From assembly GCA_948567375.1 (NCBI GenBank), contig OX419755.1, positions 59,407,945 through 59,471,944 on the forward strand: a stretch of DNA of 64,000 bases. Reading direction: 5' to 3'. The stretch is from Lunularia cruciata (lineage: Eukaryota; Streptophyta; Marchantiopsida; Lunulariales; Lunulariaceae). How positions within the stretch are numbered: position 1 is the first letter of the stretch; every line of letters starts with the position of its first letter. The translations under genes and the position numbers were made by a program. Shown in pieces: positions 45,170-57,151 of this stretch. Below the pieces are notes generated by a model. The model was not told where the DNA came from. It did no database searches and saw only the letters and a list, made by a program, of their open reading frames with translations.

Positions 45170-46222
45170 ATGGAAGGATACAAGTTGAATACTGGGGCAA
45201 CAATACCAGCAGTTGGGTTAGGAACGTGGCAATCAGATGGATCATCTTGTCAAGCAGCGGTAGCAGCGGCGTTGAAAGTAGGGTACAGGCTAATAGATTG
45301 TGCTCATTTATACGGGAATGAGACAGAAGTTGGGAAAGCTCTCGCAGAGGCATTCGAGAGAGGATTGAAGAGGGAGGAAGTATTCGTCTCATCAAAGTTG
45401 TGGTGTACAACCGGAGCTCCAAAGAGGGTGTCGCAAGCAGTGCAAATATCTCTCAGGAATTTGGGATTGTCATATCTTGACCTGTATTTGCTCCACTGGC
45501 CTGTTCTAGCTCCTCTGGGAGATGCAACTGATCCTCCGTCTCGTGCTCTCACAGACGTGATCAAGAAGCCATTTCACCGTTTGGAGGAAACATGGCGTGC
45601 TATGGAGAAACTCGTGGAGCTTGGGACTGTGCGTGCTATTGGCGTTAGTAATCTATCTGTTCCACAAATTCAGAATATTTTGAGCTTCTGTAACATTATG
45701 CCCGCAGTCCACCAGGCGGAACTACATCCATTCTGGAGGCAGGATGAACTTGTGAAGTTTTGTCAGTCCAAAGGGATCCACGTGTCAGCTCATACACCCT
45801 TAGGCATACCAGGAAGGCGAATAGAGGTTATTCCCAGTGGAGATGACGAGGGGCCCCCGGATTCACTTGCACCTTCATTGTCAAGATCTCGTTCAGTGCA
45901 CGCTCCTATGCTCAAGACCACCACCACAAATGAAATTTCCGAGCGCCTCAACAAGACACCTGCGCAAATCATCTTGCGCTGGGGAGTGCAACGAGGAACC
46001 AGTGTTCTCCCCAGGAGTTTACGAGCAGATCGCATCGCATCCAATTTCGATGTTTTAGACTGGTCTCTGTCTGATGACGATTGGATGAGGGTAAACAGTA
46101 TGGAACCACAGCTTCAACTGATCGAAGGGAACCACTCCTACTTACAAGAGAATGGGCCTTTACAAGCTGTTGAAGAAACAGAAGATAACGAGCAAGCGGA
46201 GGAAGAGCATCATGAATCTTGA
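45170..46222 (+). CDS. Aldo-keto reductase (AKR4-like), single exon
   Basis: Soluble NADPH-dependent oxidoreductase that reduces aldehydes and ketones in a TIM barrel. The 350-aa frame begins MEGYKLNTGATIPAVGLGTW, a standard family start. The catalytic tetrad is visible: Asp43 and Tyr48 (LIDCAHLYGNE), Lys76 (SSKLW) and His109 (LLHWPV). The cofactor region ILRWGVQRGTSVLPRS is near residues 264-279. Odd features are an insertion of about 30 residues (about 218-248, Ser/Arg/Asp-rich, between the PLGIPG loop and the TTTTNEISERLNKTP helix) and an acidic tail (EETEDNEQAEEEHH). The lack of introns is unusual among its neighbours and could reflect an old retrocopy. The exact substrate cannot be told. 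Confidence 0.92.
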   Translation: MEGYKLNTGATIPAVGLGTWQSDGSSCQAAVAAALKVGYRLIDCAHLYGNETEVGKALAEAFERGLKREEVFVSSKLWCTTGAPKRVSQAVQISLRNLGLSYLDLYLLHWPVLAPLGDATDPPSRALTDVIKKPFHRLEETWRAMEKLVELGTVRAIGVSNLSVPQIQNILSFCNIMPAVHQAELHPFWRQDELVKFCQSKGIHVSAHTPLGIPGRRIEVIPSGDDEGPPDSLAPSLSRSRSVHAPMLKTTTTNEISERLNKTPAQIILRWGVQRGTSVLPRSLRADRIASNFDVLDWSLSDDDWMRVNSMEPQLQLIEGNHSYLQENGPLQAVEETEDNEQAEEEHHES

Positions 46223-47514
46223 TGTATCCCTCGATAGACCCTCCTTAACCAACTGGCAGTGCATTTCCACGCTTACTTTAGGTTTTGTAGCTCTTAGCGG
46301 CCAAGCAAAGTTGTCCTCTCCTTACTTTCACAGATGTTTGATTGGTCTCTTGGTATAAGTTCACCTGTTTCTAAGGCTTGAGAGGACAGTTTCTGGCCAG
46401 AAAACGTTGTAGGCGAATGACAATTTCCACTTCTTGTGTTTGCTGCATTCAGCTTGGACTGCAGTATGGTGCAAACATTGTCTATCCTCAACTTATTTTA
46501 CCTTCTCTTCAGAGTAAAATCGAGCGTAAATTTTCTGGGTATTACCAACATCTTGACCAAGCAGATGTTTTGAAACTTATGAAGATGGCCCGTATGCCCA
46601 ACTCTCAATATATAAAATTGCCGAGCAATAGGGGAATTGATATCAAGTGGCAAATGAAGAAAGAACAAACCGTTTCCCACAGCCTTGCACTACAAGTCAT
46701 GAGCAAGCAGTACAGACATGTCTTGCCCCCCGCCTTGTAATAATCAGATGCGATCTCCTGGTGCACTTCACGTAATGGACAATGCACTGGCTTGTTTCTA
46801 CGGCCCACCAAGCTCACCAAGCTCACCAAGCTCTAACATTACTCCGGGCTAGACCCACCTACCACACTTCTACAGAAACTAAAACTAAATATACGTAATA
46901 AGCTGCAGAGTAGCCCACGTTGCAGCACCAGCACCCGAAGTGCGTCACACAAGTGATGTAGCTGGAAACGCATATCATGGCGCAATGGTGGTTTGACTGC
47001 AAAACACTACTCAAGATACAGCTTTGTCTTCCCTCAGATAGTAACTATGCAGTACTGTTCACTGGACACCATTAACCATGCCAGAGTACGCTACCTGCAC
47101 AGGGTCATCACAGTCAGAGGTTACGCCAGTTTAGAAAACTACTTTAGAACTTCAGAAGATCCAAGCTCTGATCTTTCTGGAAAGCAAAATCTAAACTCTA
47201 ACGATGAGGACCTCTACAGCAAAGAGACCTCTTCCTGTCAGTTGGTCTGATGCCTAAAAACATTGGTCTGATGCCGTAAAAACATTGTTGTGAATAGTGG
47301 ACTAACGACACTAGAAGTTTCACAAGAGAAGGGATCGATCGCCCGTGACTTTAGAGGTTTAACTGTCGGCTCTTTTAGCGCTGACGACGTGGGTGGTCGA
47401 CGATCAGCGAGGAGAAGCTCAAAGGCTTGCTAAGTTTGAATTGGTGTAATTCAGCTCTGTGGTCCGGGTTTTGCAATTGCAGTATGTGCATTGCTTAAAA
47501 GTTCTTAGCAAGGG
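46223..47514. other. Intergenic region, reductase 3' flank to MAT2B-like 5' flank
   Basis: No gene was recognised. Plus-strand open stretches (46,378-46,740 and 46,993-47,250) have no family pattern and are probably UTR or chance. A direct repeat of 21-22 bp (TTGGTCTGATGCC core) lies at 47,242-47,284. ACCAAGCTC units recur three times at about 46,807-46,832. Confidence 0.5.
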
Positions 47515-49611
47515 ATGTCAAAGTTGGAGCTTGAAGGCGCTGTTTTGATTGTGGGAGGTTCAGGTTACCTGGGCCTTCATCTTCTTCAATATCTTGCAAC
47601 CTATACGAAGTTTCGACTTGCCTACACCTTCAACAAAAGCGAGATTACATCGTCTCATCCGTCTCTGCAAGATGTTCAAGCATTCCATGTGGATCTGCGC
47701 ACTGGCGTGGGATTGGACCAGATTTCGAAGTCGATGGGACCAGTAAGCGTTCACTATTTCAAAGCATAAACCGCGTTTTGCTAGAAGCAATAAGCAGTCT
47801 CATGGTGTCTATATTGCAGCTACTGAACTCCGTCGCGATCAATTGACATTGTTCAAGTTGGTCATAACCGACTAAGATTTGCTAGATTTGCGTGGAAAAA
47901 GGGTCCTGACGGCCAGAATGTACCTAGTGTTGATGGGGTGGAGGACTAGGAATTTTGTGAATTACTAATTCGTTGACTTCCCCTAGTGATCCAGAGTTTG
48001 TTCCACTCGTGAGTAGTGTGTAATTGATGCATGTACCCAGCGGAGTTATCGCTAGGGCGGGGAGCTCATGGTCGCCCAATGGCGAACTAGATCCTCTTAG
48101 CTTGTTTCACTTTGGTGGTAATTGTAGTATTGGCTGTTTGCTGATATTGGTGGCCTATAGGCTGACGAAATTGAAATGCTTGGGCCACAGCCCGCTGCAG
48201 TTGTGAATTGTGCAGCAATTTCGGTGCCCCGAGAATGTGAAGAGAATCCTCAAGAAGCTTTGGAAGTCAACGTGCCCCGATCTCTTACACAGTGGTTAAA
48301 ATCTTTCGCTCACAACAAGCCACTTCTTATCCACCTATCGACGGATCAAGGTCTGACAGCACTTCCTCGAAGACTGTTTGGAAGCTGTTTTGCTCATTGT
48401 CTTCAGATCGCAAACCTCATAGATTATATTGGCAGTTAAAACTCATCACTATATCTCTGTCGTGTCTTCACCCAGTGTACGAAGGCATCAAATCATTCTA
48501 CAAGGAGGAGGATGAAACCAAGCCAGTGAACGTTTACGGCGAATCCAAAGTTGAAGCTGAGAAACATGTTAAAGCAAACTGGCAGAACTATGTAATATTA
48601 CGCAGCAGCATAATCTACGGACCACCGCCAATTATCCCGCTAAAGAATGCACGTCTTGTGCAGGTACGTACCCTGCTCAGGTTTGATTCAGCTTACTTGG
48701 TTTCTTTTCGCGTCTGTCTGAGTGCATTCCTTTTTGTTTCTTTCAAAGAATGAAGTTAATGTGGTGGTTGCAGTGGATAGACACCACGCTTGCAGCAGGC
48801 AAGAAGGCAGACTTCTTTTCAGACGAATTCAGGTGCCCCGTCTATGTAAAAGATGTGGTGAAGGTGGTTTTGCTACTAATTGCCAACTTAACGGCAGGTT
48901 TGAGCTCAACTCGTATGATGGCCAGCACACTATACAGCTACGTCCTGTTTACTTCAGCGTGCACGTACATTGATGGTGTTCAGTTGTGCACTTCACAAGA
49001 GTTTCTGTTCAATCACTACCATCGACTTTTTTTCAGATTTCAGAATCAGCAGCAGGAGTCATTGACTTCAGGGTTCTTGCGCGTTGGATGCACTTATTTC
49101 TGACGAACGAAAGTGGTCGTGTGATAATTACAGAAGGGGGCTTTGCGCAACTCGTGCTCAATGTTGGTGGCCCAGATCGGCTCTCCAGGGCCGCAATGGC
49201 AGAGGTCGTAGCTAAGGTTAAAGGTTATGACATATCGTTGATCAACCACGTCAAATCATCAACGGTAAACGAATGCTCTCGCAAGTGATATGATTTCACT
49301 GGCTTCCTTGTCTGTCATGATTGTTATCTTGAGGCTATCTTTTATACAGATTGCTCTTCTTGAAGTGCATCCAGATCATCGCCGTTGCAATTTGTTTCCC
49401 ACACCCAGGCCCGTGATACATGGGAACCTCCTAGCTTTCTAACCAACTGACGGTGCTACTTGGTTGTTTCCAGGTGACTCGATCCCTGAAAAGTCCCCCT
49501 GATATATCCATGGATGTAACCAAATTGGAGTCCTTGTTCGGTTTAAAGATGATGAAGTTTGCTGATGGTGTTGAACAGACTGTCAAACTTTCCGAGGTGT
49601 CTAAGCAATAA
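47515..49611 (+). CDS. MAT2B/RmlD-like NAD(P)-binding Rossmann protein
   Basis: Member of the extended short-chain dehydrogenase family related to dTDP-4-dehydrorhamnose reductase and to the regulatory beta subunit of methionine adenosyltransferase. Exons: 47515-47742, 48191-48350, 48476-48663, 48774-48897, 49134-49264, 49474-49611; phases agree, giving 322 aa. Seen: nucleotide-binding GGSGYLG near residues 14-20, VVNCAAISVPRECE, LSTDQVYEG across the exon 2/3 border, the YxxxK pair in VYGESKVEAEK, LRSSIIYGP, and NVGGPDRLSR near the C-terminal substrate lobe. The start is the first ATG before the Rossmann strand. The catalytic Tyr/Lys are intact, so it may be an enzyme rather than only a regulator; the substrate is not known. 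Confidence 0.9.
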
Positions 49612-50587
49612 AAAGTTGGGTCACACCTAGGACCTATACAACTCGAAAGCTTTCCAGATCTTCTCCTTGAACATTAGTCCTAGATGTACTACATATTCGT
49701 CGTGGCCGAACTGTGAAGTTGACTATGTCAGAGAGACAGACGTATGGCAATAAAGTCTTCAACGTCAGGTGATCTACCTGAACACATGGATGTCATTCAT
49801 TGTGAGCAAATTGTAAGAGTTTATAGATGTATAGCTATAAAGCCACGGCCATGTATGTTTATTGCTCAAAACAGGGGTAACCTCCCGTAAGTAATGCACA
49901 TCGTTTTTTAAGCGAAGATTGGCCTCCAGAAAGTGTAAAAGCGATATAAAATGAGAAACATTATTATCTATGAACAGAGTTGAAGTTTTATCATCTGTCA
50001 TTTTGACTTTTGATGTATCAGACATCCTATGTTTTGTGGGGAAGATTGGCATCTAGAAAGTGCAGAAAGGTGGATATAAAATGAAAAACATTGTTATCTT
50101 TGAATAGAGTTTCCGATTCATCCTCTGTCAGTTTGACTTCTAATGTATTAGATATCCTAACACTCAGTTCTCTGTCTCACCACAGTAGACATTCCTCACT
50201 GCACACAGTAATACTAAACTCACTATCACTCACATCATCCACAGATAGAACACAGCAGTTCACTCATGCAGCACAGAACACATCTGAAAGCTAACCAGCA
50301 TAGAACACATCTGAACTGAAGCTAAGTAGCATAGAATACACTCGGAAGCAAGGTGCTGGGAATGACTGTTGTAGGAGAACTTGACATTCCAAGCACAAAG
50401 TGCACAGTTATATACACAATAGCAGAAGCAGGGCTCCAGTTCATGCCCCTAAAGTTGTTCGTGAGCTATTCCCCTCATTAGACTTCTTAGATAACAGTTG
50501 AGTATTCTTACAAGAAGTTCTCAGGCTCTCGTTGCAGCTGTTAATTATCCTTTCTAATATGACTTTTTATATTCGCACAAGGAGCGT
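49612..50587. repeat. Intergenic region with a 127-bp tandem duplication
   Basis: Between two convergent genes. Two adjacent copies of a segment starting GAAGATTGGC lie at 49,914-50,040 and 50,041-50,160 (both contain AGAAAGTG, ATATAAAATGA and TCATCCTCTGTCA-like segments). A further array of about 28-31-bp units with GCATAGAACACATCTGAA lies at 50,270-50,355. No gene is visible; it holds the 3' flanks of both neighbours. Confidence 0.75.
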
Positions 50588-53500
50588 TTACTTAATTTTA
50601 TGGCCCAGGTTGCAGCTGTAAATTGGGACATCCTTGAATTCCACCCGGTGATCAATTTGTGGAGTATCAAGCTCCAGCAGAATCTGAATTTGTGAATCAG
50701 GGCAGCTCATTAGTACATGCTCATACCACGACGAATGGAGGTTCCAATTCCGTCTTGGCAATCTACCACTTCACCCGGCTCGTGGGAAGGAAAACTGGAA
50801 TAAGTGGGCCGACCGCTTACCAATTCATTAACCCCAACATGAAGAAGTGGAGCAGGGATGTAAAGTGTACACTGGGGGCCTTTGATCTGCCGATAGTAGC
50901 ACTTCCATTAGTCCCTTTGACTTGCAGTGTAAGTGACTACTTGACAAAAACTCTCTGGAGGAGACTTCAAATAAAACGTTGCCTTCGATCATATGAAGCT
51001 TTTTTTAAAGAAGAATCGCTATGTTCTCCACAGCATATTAACTCCCTTTAGTGCAATTCACAGGATTCTCAGAATATCAAAACAACATAACGCGTATGTT
51101 AGAGTTGAATTACCGGCCAATATCGCCCGAGATTGTAACCGTTCAGAAATGCCACTCCTTTTGACCAGCCCACAACTGACAAGTGTGTATCAGCTGGTCT
51201 GTGAATTCTCAGTTGTCCCTGATAAAACGAAGGTCCATCAGTCCAGTTCCCTGTAGCAAAGGATTCACGCGTGGAAAAAAAGGTTTCAGCTGCATAGGAT
51301 AGATGTTTCTGTTTGTGTTAAAGACATCAAAGTTATACTGGGGGAAAGAGGGAGGCAAACCAACGCATGGTGATATAAACCAATCTGCATACAGCCAAAA
51401 ATATTCGGTAAACTTGTAGATATCGTTAGCATGATCAAAGCAGACCGGAAATGAGACACACCACCAGGATATCCGAAGGTTGAGCTAGATACCCGCGTCC
51501 CTGTCAAACGTTGCTGTCATAGCACTTCGAACCAACTGCTGCTTCCGATCACGAATTGATTCAGCATTCAGGGGAGGCTTTGAATCTAAAGGTATCGGGT
51601 ATCCTAACCAGTCAACGATGGGCGTTTGATCCATAAGCACCGGAGAAAGTATACCCTGCACAGAAGTATGCAACTCAGGACCAATCATTTTACAAAACAG
51701 CCGAGCACTAAGTGGAAAATCTTAAGTCGACAAGACTTTTACTGAAAAGTTTTACCTTAGGATCATAGATATGTGGACCATAGTTTACTCGGCCCATATT
51801 TTCCACCTGCGGTGCATATATAAAGCCTGAGTAAAGCATATACCCCACACTGAAGACTAAAGAGTAAACTACCCTTGCACTTGCAAACTATTTTACAACT
51901 ACGAACATGACAAGCAGGAGGGTATGTTGTGTATGGTGTCTTAACATGTCAAGAAGTACTGACACAAATAACTGTCTTTCTCTCTGTTCTGTTCAGCTAT
52001 ATTCGTGGCCAGCATCACAAACTCGGGCTCTCAAATCTTATGGTATGGTATTTTGGACAAGAGGGCCTAAGTCCGGCATGTTCCATTCCAGTTCGACTTG
52101 ATAAATGTTTTTCTTTGTGAGGTTGAGAAGTCGTGAAACTTACCAAAATGTCAAGCCTCCAACCTGGTACGGCTGCATAAGCAGGCAAACGCAGTGCATG
52201 ATTGGACGAGCGATCTAGTGTACCGATATACATGGATTTGAAAAACGTCACTTCCTGAACGTCACATTTCGTGGTTCCTGATATGAAAACTTGTGCCCTG
52301 TCATGGACCTGCATCCGAAGTTACTGACTCATAGCTTGAGTTTGAAATCGAGAAGGTCATAAACAGACTGTCGATTGTACACAAAGCTTTTAACTCACCT
52401 GAGAAACTGAAATAATACTCCCTGGTTTCGTATGTAAAGGTAAGACGGTTTGGTAAAGAATCAACCCTGAGATCTGGAATTTGAGATCGGGAATACAAAT
52501 ACGTAAGAGACGAAAGGAATTGGAGGCAGATTAAAGCAATTAAAGCGGCTTAAAAGTGAGCGCATTGAGGATAGAGTGGAAATGTGCTCAAGAGGAACCT
52601 GGCTCTTTCTGGGAGGATAGCTTAGAAAAGAACCATAATTTAAGGATACAAGAAGCCTTGAATCTGTATCTGGACGTACTCAGAAACTACAAAGTACAAC
52701 CTGATGTAGCATTTCCATGGAGCTTGGTTGCTCCATCCGTATGCCATCTGGGTGCGAGCTAACATATCTAAGAACATCAAAGAGAGATGACATCTTCTGC
52801 AACTGCAGAATCCCGAAAGCCTTTCTTGGTAGTAAAGGTGGTGCATCAGGGAACGTCGCAGGGCTGTGTCGCTTGAGAACTGCTCTTATAGCTGTCAAAA
52901 GAGATGAAGACAAACTCATTAAACTACAGTCGTTTGCAGCCGTGTGAGCAACCACAATTGATGCTCAGTAGACGGTCCTAGAAGTGACTTACAATCGGAG
53001 AATTCAAACGGAACAGTGCACGAAAACCATCCTACAATTTATCGTTGCAAAGCCTCAAAGTTCGAAAGAGCGTACTTGACGGTCCCTACAATTCAACATC
53101 CATCCTCCTACATGAGGATAGATATTGTGATAAGTAGCTATCAGTGATGGTCTGAACAATCTATCAGAAGCTTCTACTCACCCATGAACTTTGCATTGTC
53201 CACATCCCCATCCTCTCTTATTGGAGCATCCTGAAATGAACAAAATAGAGGGCGAAATCAGAAGAAAGGAAAGTTTAGGCACCATCATGCGTCTTGGACT
53301 ATGGGCTGAACAGGTGTTATTCCGCGGTGGTTTATAGCTAGCTTCTGAAACTGCTCAGAAAGGCGTCAATCATGATCTTTAGGGAGGTATTACTTTACGC
53401 AGGTTCTATGCAGGAAGGAAGATTGTTGATTCTAAGTCAGAGGAGTGTATTACTACATATCGTTGTCTCCAGTATAGCATACCACCGCAACTTCAGTATC

Positions 53501-56500
53501 TATTAGGCCATCTTGTACCCAGAAGAGTTTCTGCTAGGACAACCTAGCATAGACGGAAATTCCTATTTCAGTTCATGAATCTTACGTAGTCATATGAAGT
53601 TATGTCAGGGAGAAAATCATCAGCGGTTCTTCCAGTATTAGCACCACTGGTAAAGCCAAAATTGGTTCCGCCATGTAGCATCTGCGCAGCAATATAGTTT
53701 GTCAAAAGTAAAACGAGTAGGTTAGTCCTGTGCCGTTTTTGCCCTCCCATATGGCATGATTTATTAGACATTATGTATGTATGTCCGTCAACTCGCCAAT
53801 TCTGCCAATTATAAGTAGCAAGTGAATGAGGACTAGAGACATAGCCAGCTCCTAGTTTACACACTTTCAGGCAGACGAATCAGACGAATTATCTAAAAGG
53901 ATACAGAGGCTAGGAAGATATGGCCGTGAACAATATGCAATATGGCAGGAAACTTTGCGTTAGATTCAGCCTTCTTAGTGTAACTTCATACGGCAACCAA
54001 GCATGGGGAGGAAGACTAGAAATCCAAACACTCACGTAAAGCACGACCGATGCATTCAAACTCAGTACCCGGTCCAAAGCTGCCGCTGTATAGGATGGAT
54101 CGGTGTGAGCTAACGCTTCACCCCAATGAGTAAGCCACCCGGTGTAAAATTCGCTGCAAGTGCATACTAGCGATCTGTGTTAGCTTCGTGTTCAGCAATT
54201 GTGTTTAGCACTCCAGTGAATAAGGCACCGGGTGAAAAGTCCACCGGCAAGTGCATCGAAACTCGTGCAAAAGGCTGCTTTGGAAAATGTGGAAGAAAAG
54301 AGATAACTTTGGTCTGACAAACATTTTCAAATCTACATGGAAACAATTTTCATGTTCGAGAATCATCCATAGATAGCGTGTTAGCAACCACCTTGATAAA
54401 AGAGGCGACTTTCCAGGAGTATTAAAACGTTTCTGGAGGGCAAATGCTGCTACTGCATCCCATTCTGCAGGGAAGTCCACCGCTGCAAGAGTGTGCAAGT
54501 GGAGAGAGGAGGCAAACAATATTACTCAATCACTACCGCTAGGTTCTGTTGCTTTTCCTAGCGATGCTTAAGTACCAATCCATCACTAAACTAAAAATGT
54601 ATTTAGTGGTTGATTCCGCTTTCTCAGATTAATCTTCAACAATATCCAGACAAGAGATGTAAAACGGCTGCTAGACACATTCTGAGAGATTTCAACCTGT
54701 GTAAACATCGCTTCCATCAAGGCTACCTTGCTCCAAGTTCTCCAGGACAGCACCATCAGTGGTGTACCTGCATGTTACAACTCAAGTGCACAATTTGTTA
54801 CCACTCAAGTATAGTTTCTTTTGGAGACAGCTTGGTCGCAGGTTTCAGTTCCCATATAACAGTATAGAGCCGATCATCACACGAGCTACTTACACAATCA
54901 CATCGTCTCCTAGATGAATCTTGACTTTCGCAACAAGGTGTTGCATGTACAGTTTGTCTGCCCCAAAGGATCCATATTCGTTTTCCACCTGCTCAAGCGA
55001 ACACATACTTATACGTTTATACATATATTGTAATGCTGCTTATCCTTGCATCTCTCGAAGACTAAATCTATTTCACAAAGAGGGTACAGACCTCTGAGTA
55101 TTGGGACAAGATGATTCTAACAGGGTAAAAATTCTTGCGCAACTCTTTTGGGAAATGCATCGATCCATATATCATGTAATTTCAATGATCATTGTTGTTA
55201 GAGGTCCCTTATAGTAATACCTGGATCATGATAACTGGACCCCCATGACAATAGAGATAAGGAACTATCTTCGGAAGTAATATAGCCCACCAATTGTCTA
55301 CCTGTGGAAAGCCGTCACAGAGTTGATTGTTATTCTCACATTCGTTAGACTTTTGACCACGAATGAGTTCTATTGCATTAAATAAAATGTAAACACAGGA
55401 CACAAACAAATTGCAGAAAGTGTTTTTCTTAACGTGCGATGTCGACAGATGCAATCTTACCAAATTTAAATACTTACTATCTGATGTCCGCAACCGTAAT
55501 TCAGGCCGCACAGCTAGCAACCACGCAGGAAAGCCACCAAAATCCCACTCTGTATATACAACACAGCAGCTATACATATTACATCTGGATTGTAGGTAAT
55601 TTAAAAGCGCACTTCAGCCGTTACAAAGTCCTGTTGAACCGGAACCTTCACACAAATTGACGAGGTTAAGTGAGTTGAACATGCAAGTAAAACGAATAGC
55701 TGAAGTCAGAGAGATCTCCTCGACCCTGAGAAGTCTTCTTGCTAGACCGATACATTTAGCCCAGTTAGCAAATCTCAATCTCAAGTAATGCTGATTATGC
55801 TTAACGGCAGAAATGGCAGGAAGGTCTACCTCCACATATATAAGGGCCGACTCGAAGCATTACAAGCAATCCAACCTTCTTGACAAGTCTTAAATACTCC
55901 TCTAAATTTGCGCCATCTTCAAAGTTAAGCACGTCAGGTCGTGGTTGGTGCAGATTCCATGGCACATAGGTTTGTATGACGTTCATTCCCAGTGCTTTAG
56001 CTCGTAGCAATCTATCTGCCCAGTACTGTTATGGTGCCAGCGATTCAAAGAGTAAGGGTGAGTACCAAGAGCACTCGAGTGTGCTCGAGTCTCGAAAACT
56101 GTAGGACTATGCTCACAATGAGTCACATTTTATACGCCTCATCGAAACCGGTAGTCCATTCGATCTTTGAGACATATTTACAATTTGAACTTGGTCAATA
56201 TTATCTGTGATCATGTTTTGACTACATTGCAGAATACTGACAGCCACAAGTTTAAAGCTAAGAAGCAACTCAGCGAAGAGCTCGTGTAGGGAAATGAAAT
56301 TCAGACGCAGTGTGAGTGAAACTGTATCTGACCAGTGGGTGTACTCTGAAATAATGGAGATCGCCTCCCAAAATTCTGAAAGGAATTCCGTCCTTGTAGA
56401 ATGTGTCATCGGCAATGTAAAAGCTCCGTGTATCATCTCGAGTCCAATAGTCCTGCAATTTCACATATTTGGTTCAATCCAAAGCAGTCATCAAATTTAG

Positions 56501-57151
56501 TAACTTCAATACATAACATTAATACATCAGAGCTCACATCTTACTAACATTGTCCCAAACTATTCGCAGATTGAATGACGCCTTTGTCGCAGGCGGCACC
56601 TACACTGCAGAAGACATCATCTTCTATCATCCACTCTGCAATTTCTTTTCATTTCTTCTCCTCACTTGTCTTCTCAGCTCATCTCATGTCAATCTCATCT
56701 ACAGTGGTTCTCTTATCGTTAGTCCAATCACACATCTCATCTGCGACTGTTCATCTTACGTATTTCAATCTCAGTTGCTCTATTCTCATGTACTCCAATC
56801 ACAAATCTCATCTACAAGTATTCTCATCAACTTATTCTGATCGCAAGGAGACAAGCGATGAGAATGTACCGGATTGACCCGCGCTACGCCACATAAGACT
56901 TGCAGCATGACCGGCAGCAGCAGCAGCAAAGTCGCTACCGACAACATCATGATCATCCCCTCCTTCACTGGGCAAGCAGGCAGAATTGGACTCGAGAAAC
57001 CCAGGCCCAAACTTCCCAAACGAGGTTGGCGCGGGCGAAGCTTACAAGAAGCGACGAGAACAGAGTACTGATTCCGTTGACTGACGTCCGACAATTGTCG
57101 CTGGCTTTGTTTGACAACTTGCAAAGACTGAAGCTCTGCTGAATTGTTCAC
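50588..57151 (-). CDS. BGAL17-like: Beta-galactosidase, GH35 family, BGAL17-like
   Basis: Glycoside hydrolase of the secretory pathway or cell wall. Exons (descending): 57151-56870, 56452-56333, 56025-55830, 55549-55461, 55301-55221, 54988-54894, 54767-54697, 54482-54392, 54153-54036, 53681-53586, 53230-53182, 52891-52701, 52473-52399, 52308-52144, 51806-51756, 51655-51493, 51250-51114, 50886-50821, 50683-50588; phases agree. Seen: an N-terminal hydrophobic segment (MLSVATLLLLLPVMLQVLCG), GGDLHYFRVH, YVPWNLHQP, GPYICG, acid/base Glu in VENEYGSFG, nucleophile Glu in SEFYTGWLTHWGE, MLHGGTNFGF, and C-terminal VAFLNGYNLGRYWP and GPQCTLYIPAPLL. The length is 743 aa from 57,151, or 678 aa from the in-frame Met at 56,956 just before the hydrophobic segment; the second fits the family better. 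All key residues are intact. Confidence 0.93.
54205..54262 (-). repeat. Decayed partial copy of BGAL17 exon 9 inside the preceding intron
   Basis: The segment CCAGTGAATAAGGCACCGGG at 54,213 and its right flank, up to GGCAAGTGCATC, align with exon 9 and its acceptor at 54,124-54,166 (CCAATGAGTAAGCCACCCGG ... GCAAGTGCAT) at roughly three quarters identity. It reads as a broken relative of the EFYTGWLTHWG segment. It looks like a small local duplication that never became, or no longer is, an exon. Confidence 0.5.

Noticed and set aside
46378-46740. 120-codon plus-strand open stretch after the aldo-keto reductase
   Set aside because: No domain pattern, it lies directly in the reductase 3' flank, and the composition is like the surrounding non-coding DNA.
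46993-47250. 85-codon plus-strand open stretch before the MAT2B-like gene
   Set aside because: No recognisable family; it could at most be a 5' UTR open frame, with nothing to support translation.
56550-56877. Ser/Leu-rich plus-strand open stretches opposite BGAL17 intron 1
   Set aside because: They fall within an intron on the other strand. The composition reflects CT/TCA-rich sequence rather than a protein.
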